From IMG/VR virus record IMGVR_UViG_3300028364_000014, positions 1 to 64,000 of that record: 64,000 bases of DNA, one strand, 5' to 3'. Each line of letters opens with the position of its first letter. Positions within the stretch are counted from its first letter, which is position 1. The notes below the pieces were generated by a model. It was not told where the DNA came from and made no database searches. It worked only from the letters and a program-made list of their open reading frames with translations. Positions 45,790 to 54,164 of this stretch are shown piece after piece. The position numbers and the translations under genes are program-made. The DNA comes from a virus.

Positions 45790-46780
45790 TTATAGCCCCC
45801 TTGTTATTACACCTAAGTTCATAATACCCACATCCTGGAAGCTTATGCACATCTTTATGGCATGTTTTACATAAAGTAGTAGTGTTAGTCACATCATTTC
45901 CTAAACGTGGATTCTGGGTGTATCCTTCGATGTGATGGCAATGTAGTGGAGCTTCATTTTGAGTTGCTCCACAGATTTGACATCTCCAATTATCTCGCTC
46001 GAAACACATTTGTCTAACTAGTGGATTTACTTCGCGAGAAGATGCAGGTTTGAATCCTTTAGGGTATAGAATTTGTCCGTATATTGGGCAAGATTCTTTG
46101 CATCCAGCAGAACAATATAATAAATTTTCTGATGTTATTATTCCATTTATAGCACTTATTCTATGTATTACTTGAGAATTAGTAGGCATAAAATATTTAC
46201 CACAATAACGGCATTTAACTTCTAGTGACTTATTATCCTTAGCAAGTCTGGGTGATTCTTCAATTGTTAATTTATCTTTGTATGGGTAGTACTTTGCATT
46301 TGATTTACGATATTGGTTTTTGTTGCTTGATATTTTTTCTTTATTGTTTTCTCCATATAGTTTTGATTTTTTATCTAGGTGTTTTTTATTATTTAAATAG
46401 TACTGTTTAATGTAATCTGCTAATTCTTCCTTATTGTCTTTTTGGTATTGTTTAATATATTTAGCTAGTTTTTTCTTATTATTTTTACGATACGTTTTAT
46501 TATATTCCGATGTTTTTTCTTTATTATTTATACGGCACTGTTTAGTTTGTTCATTCATCTTAATTTTATTATTTCTATAATAATTTTTACTATATTTTAG
46601 TGTCTTTTCTCTATTTCCTTCTCTATAAACTTTATTACATATACTAATTTTGTTTTTATTAACTATTCTGTATTCTTTATCGCACAATTTGCATCTATAA
46701 CTTAAACCGTCTTCGGTATTTTTATTTTTACTAAAGTCACTATAATTTTTTTCTTTTTTACACTTAGTACATCTTTTCAC
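45779..46780 (-). CDS. HNH endonuclease with 15-residue repeats (longer array)
   Basis: A 333-residue relative of the 42099 protein. About nine 15-residue repeats (for example YRKNNKKKLAKYIKQ) connect an N-terminal Cys pair (CTKCKKEKNYSDFSKN) to the C-terminal HNH domain (WRCQICGATQNEAPLHCHHI, TLCKTCHKDVHKLPG). The HNH part is nearly identical to that of 42099, but the repeat number differs. The repeats probably form a long helical linker. Confidence 0.85.
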   Translation of the reverse strand: MKRCTKCKKEKNYSDFSKNKNTEDGLSYRCKLCDKEYRIVNKNKISICNKVYREGNREKTLKYSKNYYRNNKIKMNEQTKQCRINNKEKTSEYNKTYRKNNKKKLAKYIKQYQKDNKEELADYIKQYYLNNKKHLDKKSKLYGENNKEKISSNKNQYRKSNAKYYPYKDKLTIEESPRLAKDNKSLEVKCRYCGKYFMPTNSQVIHRISAINGIITSENLLYCSAGCKESCPIYGQILYPKGFKPASSREVNPLVRQMCFERDNWRCQICGATQNEAPLHCHHIEGYTQNPRLGNDVTNTTTLCKTCHKDVHKLPGCGYYELRCNNKGAINEN

Positions 46781-46804
46781 AATCTTTATCCTCCTCTTTA
46801 AGTA

Positions 46805-47052
46805 CTAAAAACAATTCAACTGCTCAGAATTATTAATTGACATAACAGCCTTTGTCTCTTGAGAATGTCTAAAATTTTTACGTATGCTAGATGATTTTTG
46901 TTTTACTGTAGAATTACATACAAAACATTTAGTACTGCAATATAATCCTTTGGTAATACTTCTCACTAAACAATACTCATTACAGGTTTCACATATTTTT
47001 ATATAGTAAGTAGCTGTACCTTTTTCCAATTACCATTTCTAGTAAGTAACAT
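46805..47052 (-). pseudogene. Frameshifted remnant of an HNH endonuclease
   Basis: The frame from ATG 47052 reads MLLTRNGNWKK and then goes out of phase at a run of five A; reading on in the next phase gives GTATYYIKICETCNEYCLVR and a CSTKC zinc pair, with a NUMOD3-like HSQETKAVMS. This matches the start of the HNH protein at 47614 (VYLTTRGTFRKG, ICPLCKETFLR, CSKRC). One A was probably lost, and the nuclease part is gone. Confidence 0.6.
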
Positions 47053-47060
47053 ATTACTAA

Positions 47061-47624
47061 TCATCGAATTGAGAATGTCAAATCCTTATTAAAAGTGTTT
47101 AATATTATAGAAGTTACTTTATTTATAGTTTTTAAGCCTGGTTCTAAATTTATATAATTGATTTTATGTTGATCTAAGACAGATTTAATTATACCATCGA
47201 TATCTATTGCCTCTGCTTTAGATTGCTTTCTACCAAATTTTTCATACTTAATTGAATTATTTCTCGTCAAATATATATTTAAATTATTATATGAGTTGTA
47301 TACACTCATAATATAGTCCTCAAACTCCTTAGTTAGGGTGTTCCTTTGATAAACTAAAGAAAGCAGTAGTGACGTATCAGTAACTACTACAGCCGCTTTA
47401 TTCTCTATTCTAGCGAGTCGTCTATTTTGTTCCCCAAACACTGAACCTTGCATACTAAGTGCTTTCCAATTTTCTTCAAAGGTTAATTCTTTAGGGTATT
47501 CAGTCACTAGTTCACAATCTATATAGTGTAATTTTAGTAATGAAAATATTCCTGAGGCGGACGCTGATTTTAGACTGCCAGGTCCTCCTAGGAAATTTAT
47601 TATTAGTGGTTTTTTAATACTCAA
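47061..47624 (-). CDS. P-loop nucleotide kinase-like protein
   Basis: A 187-residue protein with an N-terminal P-loop NFLGGPGSLKSASASGIF. The usual Gly before Lys is Leu here. Later segments (AVVVTDTSLLLSLVY, LNIYLTRNNSIKY, KFGRKQSKAEAID) match the layout of AAA_28/NadR-type kinases in phages: Walker B-like strand, lid with basic residues. The substrate is unknown. The start overlaps the HNH gene by 11 bases. Confidence 0.65.
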   Translation of the reverse strand: MSIKKPLIINFLGGPGSLKSASASGIFSLLKLHYIDCELVTEYPKELTFEENWKALSMQGSVFGEQNRRLARIENKAAVVVTDTSLLLSLVYQRNTLTKEFEDYIMSVYNSYNNLNIYLTRNNSIKYEKFGRKQSKAEAIDIDGIIKSVLDQHKINYINLEPGLKTINKVTSIILNTFNKDLTFSIR

Positions 47625-48189
47625 ATTCTTTATCCTTTTTACTATTCATAAAAATGGCTAATTGTTCTTTAGTATTATTTCCATACCCAAAATATTTATG
47701 GAATTTTATATGGCATTTTTCACACAGGGTTATACCATTGTCAACATTTAATCTATACTTAGGATAAGCTGAATAAGACATTATGTGATGAGCCACTAAA
47801 TTACCACCTTTATCATCATTACATTTTTTACAATTGTAATTATCTTTTTTATACACCTTAAGTCGCCAATCTATATAATCTGTATAATCCCTGTTACGTA
47901 TTCTATCTTCATCAGATAAGTTTGGGTTATACCTATAGCTGCTTTTGCCACTGTTTGCTTTAGATATTATTAATTTATGTGCTTTGGACATTGACTTACC
48001 ATACCTTGGGTTATTATCTCCTAAATTTGCACAACGCTTACTGCAAAAAGTATTTTTCTTACTTTTTATTCTTAAAAATGTTTCTTTACAAAGGGGACAA
48101 ATATCTATTACGTAAATATCCGACCCCTTTCTAAAAGTGCCTCTAGTAGTTAAGTATACATTCTCTAAATTATCCCAACAAATAATCAT
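47614..48189 (-). CDS. HNH endonuclease with NUMOD3 motif
   Basis: A 191-residue protein with a zinc pair (ICPLCKETFLR, FCSKRCANLG), a NUMOD3-like segment (SMSKAHKLIISKANSGK) and a C-terminal HNH domain (YNCKKCNDDKGGNLVAHHIM, GITLCEKCHIKFHKYFG). It is inserted between the PhoH gene and the kinase-like gene. A decayed relative lies just beyond the kinase gene. Confidence 0.82.
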   Translation of the reverse strand: MIICWDNLENVYLTTRGTFRKGSDIYVIDICPLCKETFLRIKSKKNTFCSKRCANLGDNNPRYGKSMSKAHKLIISKANSGKSSYRYNPNLSDEDRIRNRDYTDYIDWRLKVYKKDNYNCKKCNDDKGGNLVAHHIMSYSAYPKYRLNVDNGITLCEKCHIKFHKYFGYGNNTKEQLAIFMNSKKDKEFEY

Positions 48190-48192
48190 TTA

Positions 48193-49533
48193 TTACCCTA
48201 TTGTTTTATCTTGTAGTAAATCAGCTATTTCTAATATATCACTTCTATATGAGTTCTGTAATTCAACATAAGCTATAGATCTGTGTGGTAGAACTCTAAG
48301 TAATTTTAATAGACCTGATTCTGATGGCTTAACTACGTTATATGTTTGTTTTAAATCACCAAGTAGTATCAACCTACCAGAAGCCGATGGACGACTTAGA
48401 ATCATGCTCATATAGTCTACAGTAATAAGTTGAACTTCATCTACGATTAGTGTGTCGTTATCTAGAAGAGATAGTCCTTGAATTGAATTTAAAGATATAG
48501 GCTCAAACTTTTCTTTAAAAATTATATCTTTAACGTAATCATAGCGTTTCTTTATGTCTTGACCTCTAGTATTTGAATAGATATAATATAGAGCGCTCAT
48601 AAAACCAGCAAGCCAGTCTTGCATTTTATCCATTTTATCCCCAGGAAGAAATCCCAACTCATACTTAGAATTAATTCCTATAGGTGCTCTCGACACAAAC
48701 ACTTTTTTATCTCGATCTTTAGCTAATGCCGCTGCTGAAGCCAGCAAAGTCTTACCAGAGCCCCATCTGCCGGTGATTAAGCAATGAGGGGCTTCTTTGA
48801 GTGCAAATATAGCGCATACTTGATAAGCATCTCTTGCTTTTACAGTAGTTTGTTCTACTTTTATTTCCCTATATTCAGGATTATCATCTATTTTAATAAA
48901 TACTTTTTTTATGGGATTATGTGCATATATAATCGTGTTAGGGGTAGGATTTTTAATAAATACAAAAAACCAGGAGTTTTCATCTAATGATTTTTCACTG
49001 GATCTTTCAAATAAATCAAATGTGTTTGAATAATCATTACCGTTTGGGTCATCACTAATGTATCTCCCATAACCAAATACACCTTCTTCACAATTCCAAT
49101 AAAGAGCGTCTTGTTCAATGTAAACATAAGGATTAAATAAATTATTTAACACAACATCAAAAAGCTTTACCATCACTCCTTGAGATTCAGCGATTATTGA
49201 CATTGACATATCTTTTGTAGCCAGTACTGCTCCGTGTTTTTTTGCGGAAGCTATAATAGCTTGATCATTATTGAACGTGCCATTAAACGCCTCAGTGTCA
49301 AATTCTATCTTATCTGGAAATTCTTTTTTAAAGTCTATAATAGCTCTTATAGCCTCTCTCGCACTATAAGAAGTGTCTGGTTTAAATTTATGTTTATCTA
49401 GTTCTTGTAATACAGTAATAGGCAGAATTAACTTTATATATTCTTTTGAAAGTTTAAATAAGATTTTTGAGTCATCAAGTAATAAGTTAGTATCAATAAC
49501 TACTTTAGTGTTGTTTTTTATTGACTTAAGCAT
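48193..49533 (-). CDS. phoH: PIN-PhoH fusion protein
   Basis: A 446-residue protein with an N-terminal PIN nuclease domain (TKVVIDTNLLLDDSKILF, later NNDQAIIASAKKHGAVLATK) and a C-terminal PhoH ATPase (Walker A GRWGSGKTLLAS, Walker B DNDTLIVDEVQLI, GRLILLGDLKQTYNV). Family members are thought to unwind and cleave RNA. PhoH genes are common in phages; the full PIN-PhoH form is less so. It lies just downstream of the IscB insertion. Confidence 0.88.
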   Translation of the reverse strand: MLKSIKNNTKVVIDTNLLLDDSKILFKLSKEYIKLILPITVLQELDKHKFKPDTSYSAREAIRAIIDFKKEFPDKIEFDTEAFNGTFNNDQAIIASAKKHGAVLATKDMSMSIIAESQGVMVKLFDVVLNNLFNPYVYIEQDALYWNCEEGVFGYGRYISDDPNGNDYSNTFDLFERSSEKSLDENSWFFVFIKNPTPNTIIYAHNPIKKVFIKIDDNPEYREIKVEQTTVKARDAYQVCAIFALKEAPHCLITGRWGSGKTLLASAAALAKDRDKKVFVSRAPIGINSKYELGFLPGDKMDKMQDWLAGFMSALYYIYSNTRGQDIKKRYDYVKDIIFKEKFEPISLNSIQGLSLLDNDTLIVDEVQLITVDYMSMILSRPSASGRLILLGDLKQTYNVVKPSESGLLKLLRVLPHRSIAYVELQNSYRSDILEIADLLQDKTIG

Positions 49534-49925
49534 AAATAAGTCTCCTTATTGTGTATTGGGATTTATTTTGAAAAAACATAGGTTAGTTAAATACACTAAC
49601 ACTTTTTATGAACAAAACTGGGAAGGGGTTTTATAAAATCATTGGCATACTCTAGCTCCTAGTAAATATATATTGTAAGAAGGTAAGAGGCTAACCTCCT
49701 TAATAATAAGAAGGTTAGTTAAAGCTAGATTATAGAGAGATGTATTAATAATTTCATCGATATTACAGTGGGGGACACTGTTGAAGTTTGTTGTTAGTAT
49801 TATGGCTACAGATTTTTTTATCAGTTCGGCCTTTAGGCCGTAAAACCCAATGCTTTAGCTTTGGGATATAAGCCTTTGCTTTAGCAGTTTTTGTTAGATA
49901 TGATTCATTTACCGCAACAAGGATA
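49534..49925. other. Non-coding region at the downstream end of the IscB element
   Basis: No gene is seen. It holds hairpins CGGCC-TTTA-GGCCG-type (49827-49840) and CCCAA-TGCTTTAGCT-TTGGG (49846-49865), which resemble the CCCAAG hairpin on the far side of IscB, and a separate stem CTAACCT...AGGTTAG (49691-49718) that could stop transcription from either side. The last may terminate messages near PhoH. Confidence 0.5.
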
Positions 49926-51413
49926 TTAGTAAGTCACCAAGCCGCAATTGTTTGTCAATTTACGACAACGTTTAATGCCAAAAGTATCTAATTTTTTTGG
50001 ATTAAGAATGTTCTCAAAAGTAATAACCTCACCTTTGTTTTGCACGCCTTTACAAACTTGTATCATTGATTCTACGTTGACAACATCACCTTTTCGGATC
50101 TTGTAGTCAGTGATTAAACTTCTCATTACTTTTTTTCCTGGGATTGCAACTATAACTGTTGAGTTAAGCTTCCCCTCAACCATGAGAGATTGTTTTAATT
50201 CGGTAAGACTCTTTTTCTTAGGGTCTTGTCCTGCCCGTCGTTTACGATTCCAGGCTACTATCTTTTTCTTTTTTTCCGGTATTGAGTCAAAAATCATATA
50301 TCTACGATCCGTAGATCTTAACGTAAATGACCGGGTGTGCCTAGGAAATTGTCTCATATTCAACTCAGAATTATAATCTTTCCAAGAGTAATCTTGTAAA
50401 TCCTGATTTCCTAAACTGTCGTTGAATGCAATGAGGCTTGCATCACTGGCATGAGATTTAATAATATTGTCTCGATTCCTAACGCCACTCGTAATATATC
50501 CGTAAGTGTCTTGAATTGGACATTTGTCTTCAAATTCATTCCAGATCGTTTTCATGACTGAATTTAAAACTCCAGCATCACGGTATCCGTTTACAGAAGT
50601 AGATTCCTTTGGACATTTTAATCCATTTTTGTGAACTTTGTTATGACAATTTTCACACAGCAATATTAAATTTTCAGGTCGATCTGAACCACCATTACTC
50701 TTCCAAGTGATATGATGAACTTCGTTTCTAATTTTACCAACATCTTTTTTACAGATTTGACATTGGTAATTGTCTCTATTCCTTACATAACTTTTTACGT
50801 TTTCAAAACCAAATTGTAATCCTTTTTGATACCAAAAAGATTGGACCTTTGGAGTAATCATCTTGTGGATATCAAATTTATTATACTCTAAATGAATTTT
50901 AACTTGTTCAATTGGAACCAACTTTAATAACTTTGCCAATACATTTCTATGCGATTGGATCAAATGAAGATGAGTAACTTGAAACTTATGTTTACTTCGA
51001 TTTTTCCAAATAGGGTGCTTGAACTTAGCATTTCCAGCCCCATACTTTTTTTTGATACCTTTTCGAGCCAGATATCTTCGACTGCGGCGATACATTCTTT
51101 TGGCATCAAGCCCTTCTTTGATCTTTGCTGTGCGTAGGTATACCTCTCCGTTAATAAGTTTAGTAATAACATCCCTTTGGATTTTAAATACTGCAAACCC
51201 AATGTTCGCATATCCAGGATCAATACCTATTCTAAACTCACAATTAATTGTTTCACTTTTATAAAATACTTTTGTTAATAATTGAACAATAATTACGTCT
51301 TTGTTTAATCGTTTTATAACTTTAGCTTTCTTGTTTCGAATCAACCTTCCCACCATATCGTGTTTTTTGGTAGGGTGGCCGATATTGTTTCTTGCGTCTA
51401 CAATGTAAATCAT
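49926..51413 (-). CDS. iscB: IscB RNA-guided nuclease
   Basis: A 495-residue protein with all IscB parts: an N-terminal PLMP-type domain (YIVDARNNIGHPTKKHDMVG), RuvC-I GIDPGYANIGFAVF (D65), an Arg-rich bridge helix (KRMYRRSRRYLARKGIKKKY), RuvC-II VKIHLEYNKFD (E176), an HNH domain (YQCQICKKDVG, VHHITWKSNGGSDRPENL, CENCHNKVH), and RuvC-III KSHASDASLIAF (H321, D324). All catalytic residues are present, so it should be active. IscB is the ancestor-like relative of Cas9. It lies alone; no IS605-type TnpA transposase gene is visible. Confidence 0.93.
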   Translation of the reverse strand: MIYIVDARNNIGHPTKKHDMVGRLIRNKKAKVIKRLNKDVIIVQLLTKVFYKSETINCEFRIGIDPGYANIGFAVFKIQRDVITKLINGEVYLRTAKIKEGLDAKRMYRRSRRYLARKGIKKKYGAGNAKFKHPIWKNRSKHKFQVTHLHLIQSHRNVLAKLLKLVPIEQVKIHLEYNKFDIHKMITPKVQSFWYQKGLQFGFENVKSYVRNRDNYQCQICKKDVGKIRNEVHHITWKSNGGSDRPENLILLCENCHNKVHKNGLKCPKESTSVNGYRDAGVLNSVMKTIWNEFEDKCPIQDTYGYITSGVRNRDNIIKSHASDASLIAFNDSLGNQDLQDYSWKDYNSELNMRQFPRHTRSFTLRSTDRRYMIFDSIPEKKKKIVAWNRKRRAGQDPKKKSLTELKQSLMVEGKLNSTVIVAIPGKKVMRSLITDYKIRKGDVVNVESMIQVCKGVQNKGEVITFENILNPKKLDTFGIKRCRKLTNNCGLVTY

Positions 51414-51625
51414 CTTTTCCCCTCTTAATAAATACCCATTGATCGGGCAAACTAAGAATAGTTCGGTTCGTCTCCCCCGACTTAATCAAAAGTAATACTG
51501 ATCTTCGTTACCTACTAATCAGCAATGAGGACTTGTAATGCTCCGCTTACCTCCATTGCTACGGACTGGGAGTGGCATCCGTAGGTGAACTCTCGATTAA
51601 ACGTCTGTTCAATCCTGAATTAAAT
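51414..51625 (-). ncRNA. Candidate omega-RNA (HEARO) upstream of iscB
   Basis: The 200 bases before iscB have no gene and strong secondary structure on the minus strand: CTACGGA...TCCGTAG, and GCAATGG-AGG...CCTCATTGC, followed by GGGGGAGACGAACC. IscB guide RNAs are encoded right here, upstream of and reading into the nuclease gene, with the guide at the 5' end. The exact ends are not determined. Confidence 0.72.
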
Positions 51626-51841
51626 CAGCTTGCTGTTGATTGCAAGCCCAAGTCCTTTAGGCTTGGGTAATTGACTATTATTTTGTAAGTATGTGTTAAT
51701 GATGGTTGATTGGTCATCAGAAGATAGGTTATTAAATAATTCGTTACACATAATTAAGCAATCTGTTGGTGACACATCAATTGTTAAATTAAACTTTGCT
51801 CCGCTTGTTTCTAAGGTAGTTTCAAAAAATTTCTTACTCAT
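51620..51841 (-). CDS. Small protein, possibly truncated by the IscB element
   Basis: A 73-residue protein. The first 58 residues look like a normal small phage protein (begins MSKKFFETTLETSGAKFNLT). The last 15 (KPKGLGLAINSKLI) are read from hairpin-forming DNA (CCCAAG...CTTGGG at 51647-51667 and GCTTGC...GCAAGC at 51631-51650) that probably belongs to the IscB element end. The original C-terminus may have been lost. Confidence 0.5.
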   Translation of the reverse strand: MSKKFFETTLETSGAKFNLTIDVSPTDCLIMCNELFNNLSSDDQSTIINTYLQNNSQLPKPKGLGLAINSKLI

Positions 51842-51848
51842 AGTCCTC

Positions 51849-52340
51849 CTAAATTCTAAAATATTTTTCTAAGATGTGACACGCCTCTTCTTCAGTACGT
51901 ACCCAACAATTAACCACACTTTTAACAAACGGATGGTTGCATTTGGCATCTTTGGTAGGGTCTCCGTCCAAGATCCCTATTACGGCTTTATGGTTATTAT
52001 CGTGATACCATGCCAATTCAAAAAAAGTACCTATCATGTCTTTGGCTGTGTCATAATGATTCATATTTGCTATAGCCCCTGTAGACTTCATAACATACAT
52101 CTTGTCTTTAGGAACTAGTAGGTTAATCCCTTCAGTGGTATACACCTTAGTTCTATCTGGATCAGATCCGTCGCTGTATTCTTTTTGTACTGATTTATTA
52201 AATTCATTTTTGCATGGGTCAATGAAATAAAACTGTCTATCACCGTTAAAATGGTTTTTTACTCTTTTTCTCCAGTTATAAGTTTCTGGCTCATTAACGC
52301 TGATTTGTCCAATTAAATAAATCTTATCTCTCATAACCAT
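51849..52340 (-). CDS. Nucleoside 2-deoxyribosyltransferase-like protein
   Basis: A 163-residue protein of the deoxyribosyltransferase fold: IYLIGQISVNEPETYNWR at the N-terminus, then the family's catalytic-type helix KDMIGTFFELAWYHDNN with the Glu nucleophile. These enzymes move deoxyribose between bases, or hydrolyse nucleotides. In a phage this could serve nucleotide salvage or base modification. An upstream small gene overlaps its start. Confidence 0.7.
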   Translation of the reverse strand: MVMRDKIYLIGQISVNEPETYNWRKRVKNHFNGDRQFYFIDPCKNEFNKSVQKEYSDGSDPDRTKVYTTEGINLLVPKDKMYVMKSTGAIANMNHYDTAKDMIGTFFELAWYHDNNHKAVIGILDGDPTKDAKCNHPFVKSVVNCWVRTEEEACHILEKYFRI

Positions 52341-52482
52341 AATTCCTTGTTTCTAAGTGTGTTTTTAAAAAAGCTATTTCATTTTCAATGGTGATTTTTT
52401 CTTTTCCTTTTGTAACATCTAATATTGTATTTAATAAATTAAGTTTTTTTATTAAATTATCATTCTGTAATTTTTTTTTCAT
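52324..52482 (-). CDS. Small coupled protein, 52 residues
   Basis: A frame from ATG 52482 to the stop at 52324 encodes 52 residues (begins MKKKLQNDNLIKKLNLLNTI). It overlaps the stop of the upstream gene by four bases (ATGA) and the start of the deoxyribosyltransferase-like gene, so translation is likely coupled. It is helical and basic; function unknown. Confidence 0.55.
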   Translation of the reverse strand: MKKKLQNDNLIKKLNLLNTILDVTKGKEKITIENEIAFLKTHLETRNYGYER

Positions 52483-52733
52483 AATATTAAATCTTCCTCA
52501 GTGTAAACATCTCCGTTTAGTTCAATCTTACTATTTTCATAATTTTCTATGACTCGTCTATAGAATTCTAGTTTAGCTCCTTCACATGCACCTATTATAT
52601 CATTAAATGTTGAATAACACTTACCGTTGTGTCTCATATACTTAAGTAATAACTCTGTTATCATAAAATTTAATTCTCCCGATGTTTCTGGAGTAGTTAT
52701 GTCGTTTCTTCTAAATTGTTCAATATATGGCAT
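52479..52733 (-). CDS. Small protein, unknown
   Basis: An 84-residue protein, acidic and helical, with a short motif YMRHNGKCYSTFNDIIGACE. No family recognised. Its stop overlaps the start of the 52-residue gene. Confidence 0.5.
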   Translation of the reverse strand: MPYIEQFRRNDITTPETSGELNFMITELLLKYMRHNGKCYSTFNDIIGACEGAKLEFYRRVIENYENSKIELNGDVYTEEDLIL

Positions 52734-52745
52734 TATATCTCCTTT

Positions 52746-52934
52746 TTATCCAACACTGATGTTTTTATATAACCAACTATCGTAATGTTTTCTAATACTT
52801 TTGGCATATTCATGTTTGTCTTTAAACTCTTCTCTTTTGTATATTGATTTGTCTATTAAAAACTTTATTTCCTCGTCTACAAACTTTTCATCTAAGTCTG
52901 TTTCAGGTATTACAAAGAAATCGCTATATTTCAT
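52746..52934 (-). CDS. Small protein, unknown
   Basis: A 62-residue acidic helical protein ending DSWLYKNISVG. It lies in a run of small genes with short gaps and clear Shine-Dalgarno sites. No function can be suggested. Confidence 0.5.
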   Translation of the reverse strand: MKYSDFFVIPETDLDEKFVDEEIKFLIDKSIYKREEFKDKHEYAKSIRKHYDSWLYKNISVG

Positions 52935-52986
52935 TTTAAGTTTTCTCCTGATAGTGTTTAAATTTACTTATTAAAACATAGTGTTA

Positions 52987-53304
52987 TTATCCCTTTTTTA
53001 AACTATCTATATAGAGCATCTGTCTAGCTATAGTAGACATCAGCATTACTTCAATTATATCTGAAGCCACTTCCTCTGTCGTGGTGTTGAATTTAGTTGC
53101 AGTAGTTTTAACTCCCGGATCTATTAACAATTCATTTTCTACTGATTGTATGTACTCCATTACTTCGTATGTTTTTTCTGTTAGTTTTGGCAAGTCAATT
53201 TGATCCTCGAAAGTAGGGTCACTTTGGTAAAGTTTGGACAAGGTTTGCCCAAGGTTGTTCATAATTTCTTGTTTCTCTATAAAATCTGATAATTTACTCG
53301 TCAT
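52987..53304 (-). CDS. Helical protein, unknown
   Basis: A 105-residue acidic all-helical protein (IEKQEIMNNLGQTLSKLYQS). No motif is recognised. It belongs to the small-gene operon started at the promoter near 53563. Confidence 0.5.
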   Translation of the reverse strand: MTSKLSDFIEKQEIMNNLGQTLSKLYQSDPTFEDQIDLPKLTEKTYEVMEYIQSVENELLIDPGVKTTATKFNTTTEEVASDIIEVMLMSTIARQMLYIDSLKKG

Positions 53305-53318
53305 AATTAGTCCCTTAA

Positions 53319-53519
53319 TTAAATTTTATTAAATAAATCATCTATTGCATCAATTAAAGATGTTTTTAATTTAGCTAGATCATTAGATTGCATAGTTATA
53401 ACTGGTTGCTTTTGTTCTGTACCATCTTCAAATACTATTCTTATATCACTAACACCGGTAGCAAAATTTCTATCATGTAATCCAATTGTTGCTATTAGTT
53501 GATATTTATTTTTCTTCAT
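53319..53519 (-). CDS. Small protein, unknown
   Basis: A 66-residue protein with alternating beta pattern (KYQLIATIGLHDRNFATGVS, DIRIVFEDGTEQKQPVI) and a C-terminal helix. It is the first gene after the promoter at 53563-53590. No family recognised. Confidence 0.5.
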   Translation of the reverse strand: MKKNKYQLIATIGLHDRNFATGVSDIRIVFEDGTEQKQPVITMQSNDLAKLKTSLIDAIDDLFNKI

Positions 53520-53562
53520 TTTTAATTCCTTTATTAGTTAATATTATTTCCGACATGTATAT

Positions 53563-53590
53563 ATTATAAGCATGTTTTTATGTTTGTCAA
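53563..53590 (-). promoter_or_regulatory. Sigma70-like promoter of small-gene operon
   Basis: TTGACA (53585-53590) and TATAAT (53563-53568) are spaced by 16 bases on the minus strand, with TATACATGTCGGA just downstream. The text closely follows that of the clpP promoter. The transcript would start near 53555 and lead into the 66-residue gene. Confidence 0.7.
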
Positions 53591-53593
53591 GTT

Positions 53594-53914
53594 TTATTTA
53601 CTAAAATATTTTTTACCTAAATGAGTTAGTCTAAATGCAAACATTGAACCACCATTAACATTCCCTCTAACTGTTACTTCTAATAATCGCTCATCCGCGA
53701 ATTCATCTAAATAACCCCAATCATTTTCTTCTATGTCAATATAAACTACATCCGAATTAGGAGACTCTAAGATAGCTCTTTGTATAGCCCTTCCTTCTGT
53801 AGTTTTTAATAAAGCTTTTATATAAGGTTCTCGTTTTTTTATAGCTTTATCTATTTTATATTTTAACCATACAAATTTAAATGCATGACTTAGTGCCGAA
53901 AGTGGTACAGTCAT
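53594..53914 (-). CDS. Basic protein, unknown
   Basis: A 106-residue protein with a helical basic start (FKFVWLKYKIDKAIKKREPY) and a beta-type C-terminal part (VTVRGNVNGGSMFAFRLTHL) that could be a small winged helix. One-base spacing from the membrane gene upstream suggests cotranslation. Function unknown. Confidence 0.5.
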   Translation of the reverse strand: MTVPLSALSHAFKFVWLKYKIDKAIKKREPYIKALLKTTEGRAIQRAILESPNSDVVYIDIEENDWGYLDEFADERLLEVTVRGNVNGGSMFAFRLTHLGKKYFSK

Positions 53915-53915
53915 A

Positions 53916-54158
53916 TTAACCCTCCTTTTCTTTTGCTTTAAAGCCTGTATAAAAAGCTATCGCTGTGCCAGCTACCGTACTAAATGAGTAGTAAAAAGGC
54001 GCGAAGGTATCAATCGCTAACCCAAACAATGAACTAACCATTAATGCTAATGTAATAAAGATATAAATTAATACGGTGCTAAATAATACTACACGTCTAG
54101 CCCTATTAGGCTCTTTCTCTGCCCATTCTATTAGTTCTAATACATTAGTCATTTCCAT
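53916..54158 (-). CDS. Small membrane protein with two segments
   Basis: An 80-residue protein with two hydrophobic segments (VVLFSTVLIYIFITLALMVS and the second near FYYSFSTVAGTAIAFYTGF) separated by a short loop. It has a charged N-terminus and a short KAKEKEG tail. The layout is compatible with a holin or another envelope protein, but it is far from the peptidase gene. Confidence 0.55.
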   Translation of the reverse strand: MEMTNVLELIEWAEKEPNRARRVVLFSTVLIYIFITLALMVSSLFGLAIDTFAPFYYSFSTVAGTAIAFYTGFKAKEKEG

Positions 54159-54164
54159 TATAGT

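Noticed and set aside
42000-47000. 15-residue protein repeats considered as CRISPR-like DNA repeats
   Set aside because: The repeats are in coding sequence, diverged at DNA level and contiguous, without spacers.
49926-51413. IscB gene considered as Cas9 or TnpB
   Set aside because: Its PLMP-type start, single short bridge helix, HNH between RuvC-II and RuvC-III and 495-residue length fit IscB; there is no REC lobe and no CRISPR array, and TnpB lacks HNH.
53916-54158. Two-segment membrane protein called as holin
   Set aside because: The topology is compatible but the gene is 14 kb from the M15 peptidase and has no other support, so I left it as a membrane protein.
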